From NCBI GenBank assembly GCA_964036295.1, contig OZ038470.1, positions 4,296,001-4,360,000 on the forward strand: a DNA stretch of 64,000 nucleotides, read 5' to 3'. Positions 13,301 through 23,006 of the stretch are shown piece by piece (the stretch's first letter is position 1; each line of letters opens with the position of its first letter). The notes beneath the pieces are model-generated. The model ran no database searches and was not told where the DNA came from. It saw only the letters and a program-made list of their open reading frames with translations. The DNA comes from Plumapathes pennacea. Its lineage: Eukaryota > Cnidaria > Anthozoa > Antipatharia > Myriopathidae. Made by a program: the position numbers and the translations under genes.

Positions 13301-15881
13301 TATTTTCACTTGAACCACATATCCATGTCCATATGACTGTTTGTAATGTATGGTATTTGCTTGATGTCCATTTTAAGGAATGTGAGAAGTCCACGGCTGC
13401 TATAAGTACAACATTTGCCAAGTTGCGACAATGGTGAGTAGGGGTTGTAGACTTCTCAAAAGTTCTTGATAGTGAGCTACCAAAATTGAAGGCCTTAAGG
13501 GGGTCAGTCAATATAAACTACCAGCCTATTGCTCTGCATAACTGCTATGCACCTTATTTCACGCCCTTTTGTGCAACTTGACCAACGATGTAGTCCCTTT
13601 TTGCGCTTTAATATCATCAGTAGCTATGAACATTTGTGGTATATCACATGACCAAAACAAAAGATCATGTGTGCTATTTTCTTCATACGGAACAACTTAT
13701 AGTTGACTTTGTATTATCCCTTTCACTCCCAAATTCAAAATGCAGATTCTTCCAACCTTTTAAGAGGAAATTGTATCAGTTATGTAGTGAGAATATTGAT
13801 AGTTTAATCAGCTATCATCTGAGGAAGGTATCAAAAGCCAAGTTCTCCTTACTGTATGATATATTTTTGCTGTCAAAACTGAAGGAGAAAATTGAACTTG
13901 ATCACTCTTGGGAGTGAAAGGGTTTAAAGGAAAAGTTTGCCTCTGATTAGGGTTGATTGACCCTTGTGCATTTTCCACAGCTTAAATGAGAGAGAAGTAG
14001 AACTGGCAAAACTAATGAAACAGGTCAAGGAGGAAGCAGGTATGTGTTGTCAATCACTATCAAAACAGCATTTTCACATGGTTGCATTCACATCCAAGCT
14101 AATAACAGGCCACGAGTCATATGGCAACTTCAATATGTGAATGCAGTAAAAGCTGACAAAGTAAATATAATTATCCCATCAATCTAAAGCATCAGTTGCT
14201 AAGTTTTAATACTTTGTCAGGCATGAAGGGTCAATAATATTGTTTCTTGTTCTCTGTGTAGTGACGTTATTGCAACAACGTCTAGAAAATGCTGCCGCCC
14301 TAAAGTTGAAGGCTGAGAGAGTGCGAGGGATGGATGAAGCTCACATCTCTGAACTAAGAAATGAAATCCGGGTAAGGGTTCCACGCAGAACAATGGAATG
14401 CAAATATCACACATACAACACTTACCCCTCTACCTCCACATAGTTGAAGAGGAATACTGTCTTGATAGTGCACAAACAAACTATGTTCAGTTACAGAAAC
14501 ATGGTGATTGTAGCAATGTAAATTTTGCATGCATGATTCATCTTATGATCTCAGGGGATGTGATCAAATCAAAATGTGGTCGTTTGTACTAACCATTATC
14601 TCAAATCATATTTTGCAGAACTTTGTGAGTGAAAGAAAGTTTGATGAAGAATTGGCCAAAACCATTCGTTTTGTTGGAGATGAAGAAAAGCTAAAGGAGG
14701 TACAGTGATTAATAATAATTTATTATAGGAGTCAATTCTTCATATTACTCTCTTTTTTTTCTAACACAATACAGTGAATAGTACAATAACCTATTTAAAT
14801 ACATTGTGTCACAATTTTATCTTTGTTTTTCTTGCAGGAAATCAAGACTTTTGGTGAAGGTATAAACATGTACCATCATTTCCTCTCTAATCTTGTCATG
14901 TTTGACTTGCCAAGTTTCTTTGTACTGTGTATAAAGACATCCATGTCTTCACATATCTAACATTTAATTAATTTTATTAGATATTTGCATGGCATATATT
15001 ACACCCCTACCACACCCCTCCCCCCCTGCCCACAAAGGACACCTTTCTACAATAGCCAATACACTCAGTTCCCTATCACGTCATATATAGAGGATATTAC
15101 ATGGCAGCGCGAAGATATGAATTTTATTTTCGAGTGGTAAAAACAATATTTTACAAACAAGCGCTTCGCAAGTGTTTTACAAGAAATTGCACAAACAACC
15201 ATGCAAAAGCGGGAAATGATACCAACGATATCATTAGGAGTAGTGAGGATATGGAAAATATGCCACTCAGGTCCCGGATGTAGTTTCGTATGGATTTTAC
15301 TCAGGATATATTTTCCAGTAAAACACTTGTGTCTATATAATAAAGAGGTTTAATATTTAAACTATAATTATTATAGTATCCATTATCTCCTGCAGTTGTC
15401 CCAATCAAGAACTCGTACAAACCAGTTATACTGAACCCTACCCCACCAAACAAGCCAGTTGAGAAGGAAGATGTAGCACCTACAACTCAAATTGTGCCAG
15501 TTGTGAGTGCTTCAGTTGTGTCAAGTCCTCCTTTGGTGAATGAAGTTAACAGTCCAGGCTTAAGTCATTTGTCTGAGTTGCATCAGAGAGCTGAGATGCA
15601 TGCTCGCCTACAGGCTTCCCTCAAGTTACAGGTATTTGTGTGTTGTGTCTGCGTTGTGTCTGCTTTAAGCTTTAAGCCTGAATCAAATGGTGATGACAGT
15701 TGGTGACAGTTTGAACTTTTGTGCCCATTTAAACACGAACTATCATGCACTATCATCAGCTATCTTTTATCTTGAACATGTTTAAATTTGATGAGTTTCT
15801 CATGTCCAATGTCTCTTCATATTTCCTAATTTATGTTGAATCCATTTTCTTTGTTGGCTAATTGATTTTTTTTTTTTTTTT

Positions 15882-15914
<33 letters not shown>

Positions 15915-18394
15915 CCATGAAGGGAATACCACTGGAAGGCAGCAAAAAAACAAATCGAAGTACGTGGTCAGATTCTTACTGACGATGCCTTTTTCGTCTA
16001 TACAGAGTTAAATTTTATCATTTATTATTCAAAAACTTGTTGGTAAAGATAATTTACCTTTTATACACGTCTATGGCATATTTAGGACATAACTGATTTT
16101 ACCAGTATGTTTTTCGAAATTTGAAAAAGGCATAATAAGGCATAGTATTCAAACCAAGAAATATCGTATTAGCCAACTATTTACTTGATATAGAATCGAT
16201 TTTAACGATAAAATTTTATGTCCTATGGGCAACTTAACTTTTCAACGTTTCTTTTTTTTTTTTCACAGAAGGAAGAAACAATGGGCGAGCTACAAGAGAG
16301 GGCAAACTCAACTCAGAAAGTGAACGAGGAGAACCTACAGGTGAAAAATCTAAAGAAATTAAACCCAACTCTAATGAGCAGCAGAGGGAGTCGTCCAGGT
16401 CTGCAGGACGAAGGAATGCACGAGCCAAACAAGAGGACAGACGTAATGAAGGTAGGCCTAGCACTAGCAATCAACAGGAAGAGACTCATGGAAAAAGAAG
16501 CACACAAACTAAGAGAGAAGAACAGCACAAGGAAGACAGTTCAAGTGCTAGCAATCACCTGGAAGAGGCCCCACGGTCTCCTCGGAAAAGAAACACACGA
16601 CGCGGGAGAGAAGAAATGCCTAGTGCTAACCATGAGCAGGCAGAGGCCCCACAGTCTGCTGGGAATAGAAACGCACGAGATAAGCCTAGCAATAAGCAGG
16701 CAGAGGCGACTCCATCTGCAGGCGCTGAGGGCCAAGAGCGACACGAAGAAAAGCCTGGTGCTAGCACTCAACAGGCAGAAGCCCCTCGATCTCCTCGGAA
16801 AAGAAACACAAAACCCAGGAGAGAGGAAACGCCGAGCGCTAGCAATGAGCAGGCAGAGGCTACTGCATCTGTAGGTGCTGAGGGCCAAGAGCGACGCGAA
16901 GAAAAGCCTGGTGCTACTCAACAGGCAAAAGCCCCTCGATCTCCTCGGAAACGAAATGCACAATCCAAGGGGGAAGAAAAACCTGGTGCTAGCAATGAAC
17001 AGACAGAGGCGACTGCATCTGCAGACGCTGAGGGACAAACTGGACGCCGGGGACGACGAAAGCGGCCACAGAGTAAGACGGTCCCTGCAGGTGAGGAAGA
17101 GCCACTTCGTAAGACAGAACAGGGTGAGAGAGAAGGCCGGCCACGAAGGAACAGGCGGAGAAAGGGTGCAGGACGAGCGACCGAAGAAGAGAAGGATAAA
17201 CGTGCGGGGCCAGATGAAGCATCGGAAGTGGTTCAGAAAGACAGACCAGCTGGAAAGGAAGAGAGCACAGCAGCACAGGAAGCGTCTAAGGAGAGAAAGA
17301 AAAGGGGACGAAGGAATAGAACAGAGTCGGCGGCCAGTAGGGCTGGCAAGGAGGGAAATGAAGTGAAAGGGGAAAGTAGAGCGTCGAAAGAGGAAGGAGT
17401 GAGACAAGAGGTCGAGGAAGGGAAGGAAAGACGTACTGAAGTACAAAAGAAAGAGAATCATTCAGAGGATGTGAAAGAACCAAGCAATACGGAGGAAGGG
17501 AAGGAAAAAGCTGTGGAAGCACCGGAGAAAATGAGTCGTTCAGTGGACGGACAAGAAGCAAGCGAGAGTACTGAGGAGATGAAGGAAAGAAGCACTGAAT
17601 TACAAGAGAAAATGGATCATTTGGAAGCAAGCAAGACGGACAAGGAAGGGAAGGAAAGAGCGGCGGAGGCAGGCGAGAAAGAGAGTCATTCAACGAGTGT
17701 GAAGGAAGAAAGCAAGAATGACGAGGAAATGAAGGAAGGAGGCGTGGAAGCACCGGATAAAGTGGGCCATTCGGAAGATCTGAAGGAAGAAGATGAAGAG
17801 AAAAAATCCACCCACGACCCAGAGATGGAGGGATCACAAGACGAAATGGAAGCTCAAGCACCAGATTTAACAAAAGAGAAAAGCGACAGCACGCCAGAAG
17901 AGCTGGGTGTAGAACAACCCACAGCAGCAAGCCAGCAAAGGGAGAACACGGCTGATGGAGCCAGGGAAGAAATCTCGCATCTCAATGGAACCACAGGCCA
18001 GGATGCAGGACAACAAGGTTTGGCACCAACAGAGGCACTTCCTCAAAGAAAGCCAAGGTCCTCCAGGAGGAGGAACGCTCCTGGGAGGGGCCAAGGTAGT
18101 GATTCAAAGGAGGACCTTGAGAGCTTGAACACTAATAATGAACATTCGATGGATCACGATGCTGCTAATGGGACCAGCAATCCCGATACAAAACCTCCTC
18201 ACACAGAAGAAACGCCCTTGGAACCACCAGGGGACACTAAGGCACTACCTCTCACAGCTCCAGCACTGCAAGCACCAGAAGGGGAAAAGGTTGCAGGGGG
18301 TGATGGGAAGGCAGGTTATGTGGAACCCATTTCACATATAAATGGTTTCGTCCAAGTTAATGGCAATGTAGACGAGTGTCTAGTAGAAAGATGA
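7304..18394 (+). CDS. SPATS2/SPATS2L-family protein with very long charged repeat tail
   Basis: Member of the SPATS2 (DUF1387) family of cytoplasmic RNA-associated proteins; molecular role poorly known. Fourteen coding exons: 7304-7334, 7402-7472, 7557-7665, 7881-7927, 9530-9659, 12705-13048, 13378-13433, 13981-14039, 14262-14371, 14619-14699, 14838-14859, 15396-15631, 15923-15959 and 16269-18394. All phases agree, giving 1152 residues; human SPATS2 has about 545. Residues 35-86 form the conserved UBA/CUE-like segment (VREVVPNRSKDDVALILQSC then VLGEWNIQGKK), followed by a lysine run and a Ser/Pro region. A conserved coiled coil covers about 210-360 (KTTKDLQRSS, LRQCLNEREVELAKLMKQ, RKFDEELAKTIRFVGDEEKL). 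Residues 446-1152 are low-complexity Glu/Lys/Arg/Ser repeats with tandem modules of about 25 and 51 residues. Two microexons (22 and 37 nt) are needed to keep frame. AATAAA lies at 18865-18870. The first half is a firm family match; the tail has no recognisable domain. Confidence 0.88.
9820..10135. repeat. Degenerate copy of TA-type MITE family C (intron)
   Basis: Resembles the element at 35945-36246. Shared features are GCAAGTGGC followed by TTTCCTTGCACTG, GCCTCTGTGATTGGC, and several ATTGG/CCAAT words. The terminal repeats are eroded. It lies in the 3-kb intron between SPATS2 coding exons 5 and 6. Confidence 0.45.
11125..11358 (-). repeat. Family B element, truncated, with a family A scrap at its left
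   Basis: Reverse-oriented counterpart of the right part of the element at 15085-15352. It shares TATATAGACAC, GTTTTACTGGAAAATATA, ACATCCGGGACC, CCATATCCTCACTA and CATTTCCCGCTTTTG. At 11125-11165 a family A scrap is visible (CCAAGTTCTCTATACTGTAG). The element stops where the adjacent LINE fragment begins. Confidence 0.7.
11355..11921 (+). mobile_element. 5'-truncated non-LTR retrotransposon (LINE), C-terminal reverse-transcriptase ORF and tail
   Basis: An open frame ending at 11721 encodes the C-terminal end of a LINE polyprotein. Its motif pattern is LKWLPFYEEAKLAKCFLVF, then VPSYITNLLKLNSDLHSRKT, then GVSACRLWNSLPLALREIES, characteristic of the tail following the reverse transcriptase in CR1/jockey-type elements. 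The 3' end has AAATAAAG-type sequence followed by a tetranucleotide (ACTT)n tail near 11889-11915, a signature of CR1-like retrotransposition. The endonuclease and most of the reverse transcriptase are missing, so this copy is dead on arrival. It is inserted in a SPATS2 intron, between two family B pieces. Confidence 0.8.
11922..12085. repeat. Family B hairpin: inverted repeat with ~45-nt arms
   Basis: The left arm (about 11950-11993, starting GAAGATATGGATTTTATTTT) is nearly the exact reverse complement of the right arm (about 12014-12059, ending AAAATTCATATCTTC). The roughly 20-nt loop contains GAAGCGCTCG. The outer sequence GTGTAATATCCTCTATATAT matches the left end of the 15085 element in reverse. 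Confidence 0.8.
12197..12378. repeat. Family E MITE (TACAGTGAACTC terminal repeats)
   Basis: Left end TACAGTGAACTCTCTCTAAG and right end TTAGAAAGAGTTCACTGTAT are inverted repeats ending in TA. The interior repeats GCAGACACC and GGTGTCTGCC. The terminal TA suits Tc1/mariner-type target duplication. Related copies are at 36882-37052 and 56402-56516. Confidence 0.7.
13716..13926 (+). repeat. Family A MITE, near full length, 15-bp terminal inverted repeats
   Basis: Best-preserved family A copy. Left end CCCTTTCACTCCCAA and right end TTGGGAGTGAAAGGG are perfect inverted repeats. Interior landmarks are CTTTTAAGAGGAAATTGTAT, ATCAAAAGCCAAGTTCTCCT and ACTGAAGGAGAAAATTGAAC. Flanks (TTAT left, TTTA right) look like eroded TTAA. 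It has no coding capacity and lies in a SPATS2 intron. Confidence 0.85.
15085..15352 (+). repeat. Family B element, longest copy
   Basis: Runs from TATATAGAGGATATTACATG to CTATATAATAAAGAGG in a SPATS2 intron. Its left half matches 11922-12085. Its right half is the reverse complement of 11165-11358, with ACATCCGGGACC appearing here as GGTCCCGGATGT. No protein is encoded. The copy defines the order of the pieces found separately around the LINE fragment. Confidence 0.75.
15868..15913. repeat. T-run followed by (GTT)n
   Basis: About 18 T followed by roughly nine GTT units, ending 10 nt before the 37-nt SPATS2 microexon. It could serve as an extended polypyrimidine tract for that acceptor. Confidence 0.8.
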
Positions 18395-19157
18395 ACATTA
18401 CATTTGGTTTCAGCTCAACGTAGCCAACAGCTTATGTAGTAAACCATAGTAGTTTGATCGGATCACAAATTCTCCTAATCATTTATAAAGATAAAATATG
18501 GGTGACAATTGGACAATGTGTTTGATATTCCAAGCTCCCACCCCGCCCTCATGATTCCCCCTGAGCATAGCGTGTGGCCGTTTGCGGGAACTATTCTTTA
18601 CGATGACCATCCGCAAAATTAAATTAGTTCCCGCAAGAATTATTTCTCGCGAAAAATGTCTCCGCAAAGATTAAGACGATTCATAGTCAACATTGTTTTA
18701 CTGTTAGCCTGCGAGTGCAGCTTTGTTGAGGTTCATGAAGGTATGGAAGTGATAAAAAAAAAACCCTTGGGTGATATGCTGTGGGATACTGTTAAAAGAT
18801 TGTGACTCTTTGATACTTCTACTTTATCTAAGAAACCAGGGGACCTTTCGAAATTAAAAAGATAAATAAAACCGCGCAATAATTAGGTACCGGGGTAAAA
18901 TCATCCCGGGGACAAACCGCAAAAATATCCGGCCACACGGTATGTGAGACAATTTAGTAGATTAGTTGTTCACAGGGAGGGGTATGTAAGTAAGGCTTAG
19001 TAAATCTCTCATAAAACTAAAGTGGTCTTTTTCCACTTGATGGGGTGGGGTGGGCTAAAATTGACTCGTGCACAAGGATTAGAGAAAAGAAGCTATTTTA
19101 ATAGTTGGGCAGAGTTTAGCGGTTGAAATATATATGCAAGTATTGAAGGCACTAGAT

Positions 19158-19446
19158 TCTTTAACCCTTTCACTTCCGAACTCAATACAAAATTAACTCA
19201 CTCAACTATTCAAGACGAAAAGTGCATGGGGGTTGTAGTGAGAACTGATTGTCAAATCAACTTTTGTCTGAGCAAACTATCAAGTAGCAAATTCTTCATA
19301 TTGTATCTCTGGTTAACTCACTCAACCATTCAAGACGAAAAGTGCATGGGGGTTGTAGTGAGAACAAATTATCTATTATTGTCTATTTCTGGTGAGAGAC
19401 TGAGGGAGAAAATTTTAGTTGATCACGCTTGAGGGTGAAAGGGTTA
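19158..19446 (+). repeat. Family A MITE with TTAA flanks and internal duplication
   Basis: Left border TTAACCCTTTCAC and right border GTGAAAGGGTTAA put a TTAA on both sides, as in piggyBac-type target duplication. Inside, the block AACTCACTCAACNATTCAAG with CGAAAAGTGCATGGGGGTTG occurs twice (about 19196 and 19315), indicating an internal tandem duplication or a nested second copy. Confidence 0.85.
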
Positions 19447-19784
19447 AGGCACGAAAAACCTAATACTTACCTTATTTATCTCTATCGTATATTCTTAATG
19501 GTAATAGCAAATGAAATTGTATCTGAGCCTTAGTTTCTGGGCCTTATTATATATGAAACATCGAATTTGTAGCGGATCCACATACAAAGTTGCTTCAAGT
19601 TCTGGTTATCAATTGAGCATCTTATCTTACACAACAGGTCTCAGTCGTCCAAAGCTCGATTTAGCTATTCCAAGATAAATCAAATTAGACCTCTCAATTT
19701 ATTGGTGAACAGATTGTCAGTTTTACTGAAGGGCATTGTTTTAGCAGGAATCTTTGTTAGGGAGAAATCTTCCAGATATATCAG

Positions 19785-19960
19785 ATTCTCCCAACCATTC
19801 AAGAGGAAACTGCATGAATATTGTGGTAAGATTTGATAATTCAATCAGCTCTTATGTGAGCAAACTATTAATACCAAGTTCTCCTTACTCTATGAGGCGT
19901 TTTTTGTGAGAGACTGAAAGAGATTATTGACTTGACTTCGAGGCGTAATGGGGCTTTGAG
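19785..19960 (+). repeat. Family A MITE, diverged
   Basis: Landmarks TTCTCCCAACCATTCAAGAG, ACCAAGTTCTCCTTACTCTA and GTGAGAGACTGAAAGAGA are in family order. The ends are degraded. Confidence 0.75.
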
Positions 19961-21565
19961 CAGTTGAGTCCGAAAGCACAACCGGTTTAATTAATCTACA
20001 AAAATGGCAAATTATATAAAATTATAGATCATTATTATATATTTTTTGGTACACTCTGAATTTCCCCAACGGGGAGCGGGTTACGATGAAGCGGGATCAC
20101 GGATCAAACGTTGCGTTGTCTGCAACTTGCAAAAATAAAAGCCAACAAAACGCATCCAGTGTTGTGCGAGAACTATCGTCCCTTCTTTTCCCTCGAAGAT
20201 TGTTTGAGCTACAATCAAATGCAAAAGTAGTTGAGACACTGCATATTTTGAGCAATTTATCAGCTTTTAAGTTTTGTTCATTTCTGAAATCTCGTTGTGC
20301 GATATTGGATACTCAACAGTGAAACGGGGGAGGGGGAAAAAGATGCTGTCAAACGAAATCCAGATAAGAGTGAGGGAATAGAAGAGAAGACTGGGTCTTT
20401 TTTGCGAGTGTCTCAACCATTTTGCATTTGATTGTAGCACTTAGCGACCTAGCGAAGGAGGTAGTAGTTGGTTGTCCGTGCACCAGCGATTCATCCCATG
20501 CCCGTGTCCTCCCAATATAAAAAGATTAATCATAAATATTACAATTTCCTCGAATGTGATTGGTTCATAAACCCCCCGATTAATCATTAATTGGACACCT
20601 ATTGTTCTGTAATCGGATACTTCTTTGTTCTGTAATCGGACAGTTGGCTTGACCAATCATAAGCAAGAGTGAAATTTAAATGCACCAATCAGCGTTACAC
20701 TGATTTTCAGTGGAAAACTCGATTGCCGGTGTGAGTTTGTGGCTTCTCGAAAGGCGAATTTTGTTAATTCTTGGACAACTTAACATGCAAGGAACAGTTT
20801 GTGGTCAATCAAAGAACGTGAACAGTCACTATGTAACGAAAGAAGACAGGAAATTTTCGCCGGTCGGGCGCGTTTGTTTAGTTCACGACATCGCCAGCAT
20901 GCTGTGCTACTGACACTCCGAAACTTACGGCTCGGCCAATGTCAATGAACGTCGTTAATTCATTTCAAAATCATGGAAGAAACTTAACTTTGTTGTGATG
21001 GACTGTGATAGACAAACGCTCCTAGAAAATTAAGCCGTCAAGAAATCGGTAAGTTTGTAATTGCTGTGCCGACCCGCTAAGATACAGATTTTTTCAGTCT
21101 TGAGTATTTCCTTTGAATGCTTTGGAGTAAACTTCAGTGAAAAAAAATAAACTAGTATTCTGAGTTTCAAAGTACCTGTTATGTTAAAAAATGTAAACCT
21201 GAAAAGTCGAAATAAACTGTCTTTCAATTTGTGAGTTCGTGATGGGTTTACTGATTTTTACTGAGTGTAAAGAACTTACACATTTTTTACTTTTACTTCA
21301 AAAATCCGCATTCAACTCAAATCATTGGGTAAATTAGCTTCTTCTTTCTCTCAAGTATTTTAAGTTGATATAACTGAGAGCTAGATAACTACGAACAAGC
21401 GGCGTGTTTACAAACGCCGAACCGTGTGTACGCGCGTGTTAAAATAGATCGGCGATGAAGTACTTCTTGATGCTTTGTTTTTATGTATAGTACAGGAGAA
21501 GACGCTGAAGCTATATGATCATTTCATTCTCAGAAATTGTAATATTTATGATTAATTGGTAAGAG

Positions 21566-21675
21566 GACTTCGTGTCGTCCGATGTCGGTCTGTAATCATA
21601 CTCGTGATTACGAAATCAGACTCCCGCGAAGCGCGGTCGTCCGATTTCGTAATCACTCGTATGATTACAGACCGA
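21566..21675. repeat. Long hairpin (inverted repeat, ~35-nt arms)
   Basis: The left arm holds GGTCTGTAATCATACTCGTG and ATTACGAAATC. The right arm holds GATTTCGTAATCACTCGTAT and GATTACAGACC, the reverse complement apart from small differences. The loop is GC-rich (CCCGCGAAGCGCGG, itself a small palindrome). It could be a foldback-type mobile element or a structured locus; no coding sequence. Confidence 0.8.
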
Positions 21676-22861
21676 ATCGGACTCCACTCAGTCCTATTAC
21701 CATTATTAATTTAAAATGTCTGCGGGCAAAGCTAATCATCCAACATACAGGCTATCTTTATTCGAGCGATGTTGCTCTCCCAAGCTACGTGCCAGCGGAT
21801 CGGATATAAGACTGACGTTGATAAGACAATAATGACGATGATAATGATTGGAAATTTAATAGCGCAAATTACATGTGAATACGATCAAGTGCGCTTTACA
21901 ATAATATTTTAAACATGATGAGATCAAACCGAAGGCATTGAAGGTGCCTCTGGCTGCCGCTATAGTCGGTTCATGTATCATCTCTGATTAGTGACATGGT
22001 TGATATGGTAGTGGAAGACAGATCACATCACAGTATTATCTTTAGTCACTTTAGGGAAAATCCCGTTCTGTATCGTGCTGAGACGGGGAATTTTAAAAAG
22101 GGTCTACTATAAATGGTTTGTGAACTAAGGACTGTAAGGTGCATGCAACGTCTGAAAGAGAGTTTCACCGCAACCTGAGCCATTATCAGGGTAGAACATT
22201 TAAAAATTAGCTTATAGTCAGTCAGTTTTTCGCTCGTATATTTAGCAGCTGAGTCTGAAACCGCCGCTGGGACGAAACGCTAATACAACCAGAAATACGA
22301 TACTCGGATAAACTTAATTCGTTCGACATTTCGTTGTATGTAGTGAGACATTTCAATCACAGGAAAAACTTGTCTGCATGGCTATGAAAGCAGCGGCATA
22401 ATAGCCATAGTGCAACGTAGCAGCCTTGCTCTGTAATAAACTGTTCGTTGACACATTATTTGCGAATATTTCAACTATTATGCGATTTATTTACTAATAT
22501 TCGTATGTAATATCCGAACGGGTAAATGTTTCTTTGTCAAGTTGTCCTCTTTGGTTTGTCTTGCTGGCTTTACGCTTTTTATGCGCCGGTCCATGAGTCT
22601 ACGAGGATAATGTGAACCCGCACGGAAAATCGAACTGTACGTGACAACTCGGTCTGTCACGAACATGCGAGAAATCATCCGTGCGCGAGGGTGCATTTGT
22701 TGTACCGCAGTAGTATTTTAAAAGCTTTAATATTTGATCATCTGAGTTCTACCTGTTGTCGCGAGGAAATGCCATCCTCGTCGCCACCCTCGAAATGCTA
22801 TTCTGATCTCGCAATGAATCCTGTCAAAACGATCACGATTCGTGCTGTCGGCCATTCGGGT

Positions 22862-22917
22862 TGACGTCATTCGGGAATATTCTCCAGCTGGTCCCAAAAT
22901 AGTTCACCAATCACAAC
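22862..22917 (+). promoter_or_regulatory. Probable TRAF promoter elements: CRE and CCAAT box
   Basis: TGACGTCA at 22862-22869, and CCAAT within CACCAATCAC about 45 nt later, lie roughly 90-145 nt upstream of the TRAF ATG. GGGAATATTCTCC between them loosely resembles an NF-kB site but is not a clean match. Confidence 0.45.
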
Positions 22918-23006
22918 GGAAATGGGCAAATAAAATCTCTATATGATCACTCCGTGAAGTAACCTGCTACAGAGTCAACCAGAGCTAAAAGAAGCCGGAT
23001 TGAGAA

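Larger units (their letters stand above)
18395..22860. other. Repeat-bearing intergenic region between the SPATS2-like gene and TRAF
   Basis: No convincing gene. It holds the SPATS2 3' UTR (AATAAA at 18865), three family A-derived segments, an AT-rich stretch with two TTCTGTAATCGGA words (20602, 20625), and the hairpin at 21566-21675. Short open frames here lack domain character or supporting splice structure. Confidence 0.6.

Noticed and set aside
16541-17461. 306-codon open frame on the minus strand, rich in Ser/Leu/Phe/Arg
   Set aside because: It is antisense to the purine-rich SPATS2 repeat exon. GA-rich coding repeats automatically leave the opposite strand open and Ser/Leu/Phe-rich.
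17286-17930. 214-codon minus-strand open frame
   Set aside because: Same cause: a shadow of the SPATS2 tail with no start context, domain or splice structure.
22870-22884. NF-kB-like site in the TRAF promoter
   Set aside because: GGGAATATTCTCC deviates from the GGGRNNYYCC consensus in spacing, so it is not listed as a binding site.
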